Shown here one piece after another: positions 21,001-28,496 of a stretch of 64,000 bases of DNA. The notes beneath the pieces were generated by a model. It saw only the letters and a program-made list of their open reading frames with translations, had not been told where the DNA came from and did not search any database. Numbering within the stretch: position 1 is the first letter of the stretch; every line of letters begins with the position of its first letter. Source of the stretch: Promethearchaeati archaeon (lineage in GTDB: Archaea > Asgardarchaeota > Heimdallarchaeia > JABLTI01); the NCBI GenBank assembly GCA_013166835.1, contig JABLTI010000015.1:1-64000 (forward strand), given 5' to 3'. Made by a program: the position numbers and the translations under genes.

Positions 21001-21147
21001 TTCATCATCAGTTGGAGCACTTACTGCGAATAGTTGTTTTTCTAGGATTTGCATTTTATTTTCAAAAATTTCAGAATCAATTTCCTCAAGAGCGTATTGC
21101 TTTTCAATTTCCATTATCTCTTTAAGGATATCAATTCTAGTTCGCAT
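18082..21147 (-). CDS. 1021-aa coiled-coil protein with polyproline tracts and possible PRC-barrel-like C-terminal segments
   Basis: Long heptad-like N-terminal region; DVLPPPPPPQQTLPPPPPPPELS (DNA about 19558-19612); C-terminal GRHIGTCLGLSLSDHPVILVSE resembles PRC-barrel strands. Confidence 0.8.
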   Translation of the reverse strand: MRTRIDILKEIMEIEKQYALEEIDSEIFENKMQILEKQLFAVSAPTDDELKDAINAREIPLSANSLVGKISIEDLLPTFNVPRTFFRHLKIRREIQELARNIRNLNHNMQKLNILIAEKKVNPDTANIKIETLEFDLRLAQNRFGAREKYLKRNPSKGELVKFTLENYLKFSYGHGVETEAELKQLSRELTHEIEIRKEYRKAIAELLATVKTTQLEISTSTARNGLPDFKSLLDFQQSVNELKDYIKILSEDIKDYCNCLNLLQKDILVIDDSHDLFMPEQFGLEIAPEETKELVEKKKAIDSLIETIEFERQIDDPISYFLIDTTDSSLIEEFELVDEEMVQPSDSLIIPETPQPVYEPVVELEIIGMEDFTLPFEINGSKARLNNLTEQIIFQSFEGLLSKLIGEDEVETSTVKSVEVEKETPKTKAQFSSLSSDLKKTVDTSRGSAEDQIDDSGSLSELTKDLTIVSEIEPMAPEELIKIDTDNIEIIPEIKEAQVIEIPSIPTEPDVLPPPPPPQQTLPPPPPPPELSVSDEIISETEPIPEIVQQEAAVEEEIKIPEKEEEQLIKPTKETMVSPKLLEAASEAWKLSGKALFNLLEDTKREFLGYLQEVVVYGNNRLGFILVTETEANQSIIDKIFDQIKPLWITEELTESAEKRKNYVIREVMESLQVQKDVALHITRLQEFANFRNVNFPKGEVRPVPEIIGIIPVDKIRIKRGSIICSPDSILASQPYRTAPWDGQIGTADKSPVGKYCYLSHGVKIGKVIAAVLHPLMGKLLLLDKEEPDNTLIDYLVNRLNITEEKTKEKMWLVKYLIAKQLKIPEGEALKPKTLINYSLNRGFPILPNEILNSFRIFISGGSIDKITKNKVILRNSSRTFRPSEIFPLECLRVRTLSGRHIGTCLGLSLSDHPVILVSEKLSREIVVLFSNATVEKEIMSDISQSVMGTIGVDLKDSLCSHNILKTLIVGRKVQSLADYGKLLSRMNVTGFDLSTIQVVEKGTIFTKTHDAPAQNMFSD

Positions 21148-21340
21148 AGCTGTCCCACAATATTTTATCTACATATAACTTTACTTCATTCTAATTTAAA
21201 AAAGCTAACATATAATAACTGAGCTATTTCTGCATTCTCACTTTAGGACCTTTCAATTTACACAGAAAATTCTTAAATAAGTTTAAGTTTTCTTGATTGC
21301 AGTTTATGTTTGGATAGAGAGCAAATAGGTCAGATAATAA

Positions 21341-22105
21341 ATGACGTTCGTTGAATGGTATCACAACAACCAGAATTGGTTAATGTTAGTATGTATGTTT
21401 ATTACGCTTGCAGTTATTTTGTCTATATTTTATCTTTTAAGTAAAAAAGGGATGGATGTTTTTTACACTCGAAAAGGTGTTCACATAACTGCTGGATGTT
21501 ATATCTTCTTCTGGCTCATGGCATCTGATATTGGTTGGGCTAGATATGTTGCTATGATACCTGCTGCGTTGACTGCTATCGTTTTCTTATTAATTGGTCT
21601 AAAAGTAATTCCTGGTGGATTTATGGTAAGAAGTATGTCTAGAACTGGAGAACCATTTGATCTCATCAAAGGAACCATGATTTATGCTATTGTTATGACT
21701 TTAATTTGTGTTTTTGTTTGGAGAGACACTCCATGGGGATTAATTATTATCATGACCATCGCCTGGGGTGATGGTATTGCCCCTATTGCTGGAAGGTTTT
21801 TTGGAAAACACAAATATAGAACAATTGGCGGTGGAGAGAAGACAGTGGAAGGAAGTATTGCAATGTTCATTTTTTCTGTTGCATTTAGTTACTTTATTGT
21901 CTATCTTTTTGGTATAGTCTTAACAGGACAAAACTGGCTATGGGGAAATCTTGAGTGGCCTTGGTTATGGGGAAAAATACTGATACTTGTAGCAATAGGA
22001 ACAATAGCAGAGGGTTTAAGTCCAACAGATATAGATAATTTGGTAGTACCTATTGTTATGTTCTTAATCTCTGTTGCTTTTGGATTAAGACCAACAGTCT
22101 ACTAA
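21341..22105 (+). CDS. dolichol kinase / phytol kinase / CDP-diglyceride synthetase-like integral membrane protein
   Basis: TRKGVHITAG ... IAWGDGIAPIAGRFFGKHKYRTIGGGEKTVEGSIAMF. Confidence 0.85.
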   Translation: MTFVEWYHNNQNWLMLVCMFITLAVILSIFYLLSKKGMDVFYTRKGVHITAGCYIFFWLMASDIGWARYVAMIPAALTAIVFLLIGLKVIPGGFMVRSMSRTGEPFDLIKGTMIYAIVMTLICVFVWRDTPWGLIIIMTIAWGDGIAPIAGRFFGKHKYRTIGGGEKTVEGSIAMFIFSVAFSYFIVYLFGIVLTGQNWLWGNLEWPWLWGKILILVAIGTIAEGLSPTDIDNLVVPIVMFLISVAFGLRPTVY

Positions 22106-22117
22106 AAAGAAAGGAAA

Positions 22118-22606
22118 TTATCCTTGAGCATTATCAAGGATAAATAATAATTCTTCTTCAAGAGTTGGTTTGTGTTCTGGATTTTCTAACATTTCACCAA
22201 CAAGTTTACCATTTGAATCAACAATATAGATGGTAGGAATCTTTCGTAAATCAAAATCATTAACTTCGAGTGGGGAAGGAGGAACTCTCCAACGAATATC
22301 AGGATCTTTGGGGGCAGTTTTTATTCCCTTATAGAAGACACCATTTATGCCTGGTTTTAATTTAATCATTTTTGCGAAAGCAGCAACATTTGTTTTACAG
22401 TCTCTGCACCAATCAGCACAAAAAACGACAAATAAGTACCCCTTTGCTTTCTCCTCTAATTCTGATAATACATCCATTTTTGGTTCATATTTCTCGAAAT
22501 TTTCCCTAAGAATTTCTCCATCAGTTCCTTTGAGATTCTTGATCATCTCATCTACCTGCATACCTGCTTTTTCTAAATGTTTAACATCATGAATTTCTTT
22601 AACCAT
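22118..22606 (-). CDS. thioredoxin-like protein (WCRDC active site)
   Basis: GYLFVVFCADWCRDCKTNVAAFAKM ... IPTIYIVDSNGKLVGEMLENP; start set at internal MVKEIHDVK. Confidence 0.8.
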   Translation of the reverse strand: MVKEIHDVKHLEKAGMQVDEMIKNLKGTDGEILRENFEKYEPKMDVLSELEEKAKGYLFVVFCADWCRDCKTNVAAFAKMIKLKPGINGVFYKGIKTAPKDPDIRWRVPPSPLEVNDFDLRKIPTIYIVDSNGKLVGEMLENPEHKPTLEEELLFILDNAQG

Positions 22607-22828
22607 TTGAATCACTTCATTTAATTTGCCATGCAATCTTGGTTTGTTAATTATTAATTCTTTGCTTTTATATTCTAAGATAATAAAATAGTAAATTTTC
22701 ATAATGTAAATTTGTCGGAAATTATTTTTCCGTTTATTCACGGAATTCTTATAAGTCTTTTTCACCAGATATTACTAGAATTGGGATTATTATTTTGATT
22801 CAAGAAAATCAAATGAAGGTAAATAGGA

Positions 22829-23779
22829 ATGTCTAGGAGTACGTATTCTGAAAGTGAAATTGAGAAATTTCTGCGTGAAGTGTTGAGATCAGAACTTGCC
22901 ATAAACGTCTATAAGCAACTAGCAGAAGATGGAGGAAATACTGCACTGGGAATTTCAGAAAACTTGAAAACTAAAGGAAAGAAAGCATCAAAAACTCGAG
23001 TCTATGAAGAAATTTCTTCACTTCAAAAACTGGGTTTAATAAAACGAGTATCAAATAGGCCACCAATTTATACTACAGTTCCTTCCCACGAAAATTTTGA
23101 ACGTTTAGCTAGATTGTTTTTTATGGATACTCGAGAGGAATTAATGAGACGTTGGGCAGTGACTTATCCGTTTCTTTCTGAAGAAATGAGACTTTCTCCT
23201 GCTACTAAAAATATGAAATTAACAACAGGGCCATTAGTTAATTTCAGTCCTTATCCTGTAGTTGATGTTTTCAATCTTACTAACATTGAAGATCTAAGAA
23301 GATATATGCTCCGTGTTTTTGAATCCAGTACAACTTGTGTTTCCCAAGCAATTGTTGATACAAGTTTTGGTTCTGATCAATTCATCTATGCATTCGAAGA
23401 ATTGAATTTTGTTCCCTTAATTAAACAAATGAAAGAGAACTACGAAAGGTTTGGACGAAATACAACTAGAACTCTTACAAGTTATTACACAGATGAAATC
23501 AAAGATATACTGAAAACAGGTAAATTAAGCAAATTACAAAACCAATTTTTCAGTATAATGGACTATGAAATAAGGGAACCAAAAGAAAAACTATCCAGCT
23601 TTATTCTAGGAAAAAATAATCTATTATATCCAATTGGAATTGGAGGAGTGAATTCAAAAACATTTGTTATTATCGAGATTAGGGATCCTAATATCATCGA
23701 AATAGCACAAGATGCTTTTGAATCCGCTTGGGGATCTGCGAAAATTATTTTAGAAATTAAAGATGGCAAAATTCTCTGA
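22829..23779 (+). CDS. TrmB-like HTH transcriptional regulator
   Basis: wHTH ELAINVYKQLAEDGGNTALGISENLKTKGKKASKTRVYEEISSLQKLGLIKRVSNRPPIYTTV. Confidence 0.75.
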   Translation: MSRSTYSESEIEKFLREVLRSELAINVYKQLAEDGGNTALGISENLKTKGKKASKTRVYEEISSLQKLGLIKRVSNRPPIYTTVPSHENFERLARLFFMDTREELMRRWAVTYPFLSEEMRLSPATKNMKLTTGPLVNFSPYPVVDVFNLTNIEDLRRYMLRVFESSTTCVSQAIVDTSFGSDQFIYAFEELNFVPLIKQMKENYERFGRNTTRTLTSYYTDEIKDILKTGKLSKLQNQFFSIMDYEIREPKEKLSSFILGKNNLLYPIGIGGVNSKTFVIIEIRDPNIIEIAQDAFESAWGSAKIILEIKDGKIL

Positions 23780-23922
23780 TTTTAATTAGAATTGAGGGGA
23801 GTTGTTCTCCCCATTTATTGCCGAGGTTTATGTTAGATCCTTCATTAAGGTGGATAAAGAAAATAAAAATTTATGAAGGTTCTACTAAAGAGTGAAAACT
23901 GCAGTATTTAAAACCCACAAAA

Positions 23923-25659
23923 TTAGATTACAATATAGAATTCAGCTAGTAGTCTCTCTTTAGTAGTACTTTCCATTAATTGTTTTAGTTGTCTAGATTT
24001 ATCTCGTTCTTTCTTCATTTCCTGTAATTGCATTTTCGCTTTTTCTCGAACTACTGGATCCTTTGAGTTTAACAATTTTTTGAGTTTAATACGCTCTTTC
24101 CTTTTTGACTCAACTTCATCTGGTTTTTCAGATCTCTTAGATTCGGTTAATAATTGAGTAGAGGCATCTCTGAGAGATTCTTCAAGTTGTTGCTCATCCA
24201 TTGAGTCAATTATACTTTCATAATCTTGTAAAACAATTCTGGTCTTAGGGAATTCTTCTCCTCTTCTTAATCTGCCAAAAGCTTTGCTTTTACTATCACA
24301 GAAGTAATGGAATTGAAAATTAGTTAATTCTTTTGCATTCATTTTCTTGTATTCCATTAACCATTGAACCTCATCAATAGTCAAAGTTACTTCATCAAGT
24401 AAAGTGATTTTTTTCAATTCAGTAGTAAAATAGGAATCTCTAATTTGTAAGGGAATAGGTCTCCCCCATTCCTGCATTTCATCTGTGAGTACTAGCAAGA
24501 ATGCTAAAGGATTATTATCAAATATATAATCTGGTAGTTGATCCTTGAAATTGTGTAGCGCTATTGCTTGAGCCGCTTTAATATATCCCTCAAGTTCATC
24601 TCTGTTTTCTTTAATTTCTTCTGGAGTGCCTAAGCTTTTGAGTAAACTTAATGCTCCAACTACTCCATGATCAAGTTCTACTTCACTTTTAAATTTAAAT
24701 TCAGGATGACCTTTTTCACTGCTTTGGAAATGTTGTACTGGTGGTATTGGTATTGAATCCAAATTAGTTCGTAATCCTAACTTGATCAGTTTTTGAGCTT
24801 CCTTTGATAATCCATCTGTTATGAAATCTAAATACGGTTTTGTATTCTTACTCGAGATATTTATCTCAAAAGGAACAACATCTAAATCCAACATGGGATA
24901 GCATTTGAGTATCTGGTTTAATAAGGAGTAATTAATTGATGTACTCATTTTTTGTAATGGATAACCAATATCATGAATTAATCCCATGACCCACCAAACT
25001 TTTTCTTTGATTAAATCCTTATCAATTTCAACTAAATCTGAAATATGATTAAGTAATGTTCCTCTCCCAAGATCTTGTTCAAGTAAGAAATCACCTAAGA
25101 CTGCTACTCTCAATTGATGCTCAGTATGATCTCGGTAGTATTTACCTGCACTAGTACTATAGAGAAAACTCTCAAGATCTGGCAAGGATTGAATTAAGTA
25201 TAAAATGCCTTCTGAATCAATACCTCTCTCAATTGCTACATCATATAATGCTGAAGAGAGATTTTTCCTTTTTCCTTTTATAAAATCAATATTAATATCA
25301 GGGACTCCTGATTGAGACAGCTCTTTTTGTAATTTGTCTGTAATACTACTGTGAATATTGGAAGTTAAATTAGAAATATAACTACCCAATGAACCTAAAC
25401 CTTCAAGTTTTTTTTGGGCTCCTTCTATATGTTTCTCAGCTTTCTTGAGCGATTCTTCCATATGGACCATATCTGGAAGGTCATGTTTAGCTTTTTCAAT
25501 ATCTTGAGCGATCTCAGGTCGTTTCTCTTCTAAGGCTTTCGAAACAGTTGCGACCAGATTTTTCGCCCATTCACTGAAACTAGAGCTTTCTTTAGTAATC
25601 CTTTGAAGAACCCAATCATCATTGATAATAAATTCAGGCATCTTAAAACACTTAAACAA
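23923..25659 (-). CDS. HD-domain-like protein with coiled-coil N-terminus
   Basis: DHTEHQLRVAVLGDFLL ... VWWVMGLIHDIGYPLQKMS ... AIALHNFKDQ ... LTDEMQEWGRP consistent with H...HD...D metal ligands. Confidence 0.7.
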   Translation of the reverse strand: MFKCFKMPEFIINDDWVLQRITKESSSFSEWAKNLVATVSKALEEKRPEIAQDIEKAKHDLPDMVHMEESLKKAEKHIEGAQKKLEGLGSLGSYISNLTSNIHSSITDKLQKELSQSGVPDINIDFIKGKRKNLSSALYDVAIERGIDSEGILYLIQSLPDLESFLYSTSAGKYYRDHTEHQLRVAVLGDFLLEQDLGRGTLLNHISDLVEIDKDLIKEKVWWVMGLIHDIGYPLQKMSTSINYSLLNQILKCYPMLDLDVVPFEINISSKNTKPYLDFITDGLSKEAQKLIKLGLRTNLDSIPIPPVQHFQSSEKGHPEFKFKSEVELDHGVVGALSLLKSLGTPEEIKENRDELEGYIKAAQAIALHNFKDQLPDYIFDNNPLAFLLVLTDEMQEWGRPIPLQIRDSYFTTELKKITLLDEVTLTIDEVQWLMEYKKMNAKELTNFQFHYFCDSKSKAFGRLRRGEEFPKTRIVLQDYESIIDSMDEQQLEESLRDASTQLLTESKRSEKPDEVESKRKERIKLKKLLNSKDPVVREKAKMQLQEMKKERDKSRQLKQLMESTTKERLLAEFYIVI

Positions 25660-25751
25660 AATATGAATTACTCAATAAAAACTATTCCTAGTTATTTCTT
25701 AACATCTAAGAAAAAAATCGGAATATAAAAAAAGAAAAAAAGGAAATTAGT

Positions 25752-26051
25752 CTATTTGACTAATTTGTTTAATTCTGTTTGAATTATAAAGTATCCATAA
25801 TATACAAAGCACAAGAGAAAAACTATCATAGCTTCTTGTTCTTTATATTTCACGATTCGATGCCATTCTTCTGTATATTTATATATGTAGTAAATATTAA
25901 CACCGGGTATAAATATAAACCAAATTGTTGGTAGTTCTGCACCCAATTCTGTTAATTCTTTACTTGTTTCATAAAGCCAGTATAACATATAAAGTCCGCA
26001 TGATATGATCATGAAGACGATTGTCATCATTGGATCTCTTTCTTTAACCAT
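25752..26051 (-). CDS. DUF4234-like small membrane protein
   Basis: MVKERDPMMTIVFMIISCGLYMLYWLYETSKELTELGAELPTIWFIFIPGVNIYYIYKYTEEW. Confidence 0.8.
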   Translation of the reverse strand: MVKERDPMMTIVFMIISCGLYMLYWLYETSKELTELGAELPTIWFIFIPGVNIYYIYKYTEEWHRIVKYKEQEAMIVFLLCFVYYGYFIIQTELNKLVK

Positions 26052-26161
26052 TTTGTATCAACTACCTTGATATAGTGAAAAATTACAACTCTATTACTTA
26101 TTAAAATTTAGGAACGAGAAAATTCATACAATTATAAAAAAAGAATATATAATTAGCCTTA

Positions 26162-26464
26162 TTAGGCTAATTTGTTTAATTCACTTTGTATTACATAGAT
26201 TCCAATTGGGAAGACGAGCCACATTAATAGAAATGCAATTAATGCACTTGTATCAGATTTTGTTACTTTTTCCCAACCTTCAGAGTACTTGTAGAACCAG
26301 AAAATAGTTCCAACATAAGGTATGAGCCACATCCAAGCAGTTGGAATACCAGCTCCTTTTTCATTCATTTCATTTTTGGTGGATACACACCAGAAGAGCC
26401 ATGAAATACCTAAAGTACATAGACCCCATATAATTACCATTACTGGATTTCTTTCTTTAACCAT
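26162..26464 (-). CDS. DUF4234-like small membrane protein (paralogue of 25752-26051)
   Basis: MVKERNPVMVIIWGLCTLGISWLFWCVSTKNEMNEKGAGIPTAWMWLIPYVGTIFWFYKYSEGW. Confidence 0.8.
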   Translation of the reverse strand: MVKERNPVMVIIWGLCTLGISWLFWCVSTKNEMNEKGAGIPTAWMWLIPYVGTIFWFYKYSEGWEKVTKSDTSALIAFLLMWLVFPIGIYVIQSELNKLA

Positions 26465-26651
26465 TTTGTATCAACTACCTTGATATTGCAGAAAATAAAC
26501 ATTAACTAGTTTATTAAAATTTAGGAACGAGCATTGAAAATGATAAATGATGAAATTTAACAAAAACTCCATTAGGAAAAGATTGATAAATAATAAATTA
26601 CAAAAATAAAGAATGTTGACGTTATAGTCAATATTAATAGAGGCGAAAAAA

Positions 26652-26846
26652 ATGGCAGGAGAAACAGACAAAATCATAATGATTTTAGTAACATTTTTCT
26701 TGGGTTATTTAGGAATTCATAGATTCATAAAGGGACATTGGCTATCAGGCATTGTTTACTTATGCACTGGTGGATTATTAACTATCGGTGTTTGGATAGA
26801 CCTTATTTGGATTATTATGGATAAGCCATTAATGTGGCAAAGTTAA
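26652..26846 (+). CDS. TM2-domain protein
   Basis: ILVTFFLGYLGIHRFIKGHWLSGIVYLCTGGLLTIGVWIDLIWIIMDKP. Confidence 0.85.
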   Translation: MAGETDKIIMILVTFFLGYLGIHRFIKGHWLSGIVYLCTGGLLTIGVWIDLIWIIMDKPLMWQS

Positions 26847-26862
26847 TTCAATAACCCAATTT

Positions 26863-26899
26863 CAATGAAATTATTTTCATTGATCTCTCTTTTTTTTTC
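26863..26899 (+). terminator. hairpin plus poly-T terminator-like element
   Basis: CAATGAAA/TTTCATTG perfect stem (26863-26882), then TCTCTTTTTTTTTCT. Confidence 0.6.
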
Positions 26900-27038
26900 T
26901 AAAAATGATCAGAAATTTCTTATGTTATTATTTTTGATAACTATTTGTTTGTTTTGCAATTTCTAAAGAGAAAAAATTATATTTAAAATAACTAATACAA
27001 AATTTGATTATAATTTTGTAATATATAAGGAAATTAAA

Positions 27039-27233
27039 ATGGCAAGTGATAGCAAAATAGTAGATTTTCTCCTAGCCTTCTTTCTTGGCTTTGGAGTCTT
27101 TAGATTCATAAAAGGGTATAAGACATCAGCGATAGTCAAACTAATTTTATGGCTAGTTGGTGTTAGCTTTATCTGGTGGGTAATTGACTGGGTTTTTGTC
27201 TTACTTGACAAAAAACTACTCTGGCCAGAATAA
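27039..27233 (+). CDS. TM2-like small membrane protein
   Basis: FLLAFFLGFGVFRFIKGYKTSAIVKLILWLVGVSFIWWVIDWVFVLLDKK, paralogous to 26652-26846. Confidence 0.75.
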   Translation: MASDSKIVDFLLAFFLGFGVFRFIKGYKTSAIVKLILWLVGVSFIWWVIDWVFVLLDKKLLWPE

Positions 27234-27235
27234 AA

Positions 27236-27271
27236 ATCATTGAATTTTTTTCAATGATATTCTTTTTTTTT
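27236..27271 (+). terminator. hairpin plus poly-T terminator-like element
   Basis: ATCATTGAA/TTCAATGAT (27236-27258) followed by TTCTTTTTTTTT. Confidence 0.6.
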
Positions 27272-27514
27272 CCCCTTTTTCTAATGCAAGTAATCGCTGT
27301 GATTTTTTCTGTTGTTATTGTAAATTTAAATTACAATCAGCATTAAATATTAATTATCAAAAGATAAAAGTCATATCAATGAATGATGTAAAAATAAATA
27401 AGAAAAGTATATATTTAAATAAAGTTAATTTCGTTATTGGTTGGTTTTTGAATAGATATATTAAAAGAAGATACTGTTTATTAAAAAATAGGATAACTAT
27501 AAGGAGAAAAAAAA

Positions 27515-27952
27515 ATGTCTCAAAATGTTCAAGGAACAAGATCATATTTCTTGTGGGTATTTCTAGGAATTATTACATTAGGTATATGTTTTATTGTATA
27601 CAATTTGTTGAATTTCTTGGATTTGGATGAGCACCATAACAGATATGCAACAAAAGAAAATGCTCCTTCAACGAATTCACAAGCTTGGTTAATGGTTCTA
27701 CTGTGTATTTTTGTACCAGTAGTAGGAGGATTAATTGCTTTATACATCAAATATTCAAAACTACATGATCACTTAGCAGTATATCAAGGAGCCCCAAATA
27801 TCCCTGATGGTTTGAGTATTGTATTGATAAGCTTGTTATTGTCTTTGTTAAGTGCTGGAATTGTATTCTTCTATTTTGAATGGAAATGGCAACATGTATT
27901 TAATGAGCACAATCGCTGGCATGCTCGCCAAGAAACACAAGGAACAAGATAA
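27515..27952 (+). CDS. DUF4234-like membrane protein
   Basis: SYFLWVFLGIITLGICFIVYNLLNFLDLDEHHNRYA ... FYFEWKWQHVFNEHNRWH. Confidence 0.75.
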   Translation: MSQNVQGTRSYFLWVFLGIITLGICFIVYNLLNFLDLDEHHNRYATKENAPSTNSQAWLMVLLCIFVPVVGGLIALYIKYSKLHDHLAVYQGAPNIPDGLSIVLISLLLSLLSAGIVFFYFEWKWQHVFNEHNRWHARQETQGTR

Positions 27953-27962
27953 AAAATTTTGA

Positions 27963-27991
27963 GAAGGAAAAATATCCTTCATTTTTTTTTT
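27963..27991 (+). terminator. hairpin plus poly-T terminator-like element
   Basis: GAAGGA/TCCTTC (27963-27980) followed by ATTTTTTTTT. Confidence 0.55.
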
Positions 27992-28496
27992 AAAAATTTA
28001 GATAGATAATTTAACTTCTAAAAGCAATAAATATTAATACACATGTTCGTTTTATTTAAATGAAATTCCTAATGGAGGATATGATGTGAAAAACTGGAGG
28101 CGATGTTGGGTCTTCGCCTTGGCTAATACTACTTTCTAGTTTTCTTTCCCAAATTATTCTAGATTTTAAGAAAATTCTTTCTTTTGATAATAATGGATCT
28201 ATAAATTATCGAAGAAATCAGAAAATCATTGAATTGAAAACTAATTCTATTCTTTGTTGCATTAGTCAAGCTTTAACTTTTGGTTATCCAGAACCATTAT
28301 CATCTGGAAATTATAATAAGAGAATAACTGGTAAGATAGACTATCATAGAACCAGCAAAAAAGCTTTTAATGTCTTTTGTGCGACAAAACAAAGAAAAAA
28401 GCGAATAATTCAGAATGAAAATCGCTGCAAGTATTTGCTGAGAAGGATAGATGATATCCTTTGCATTACTAAGGAGAAATGGAAGGAGCAAATAAG

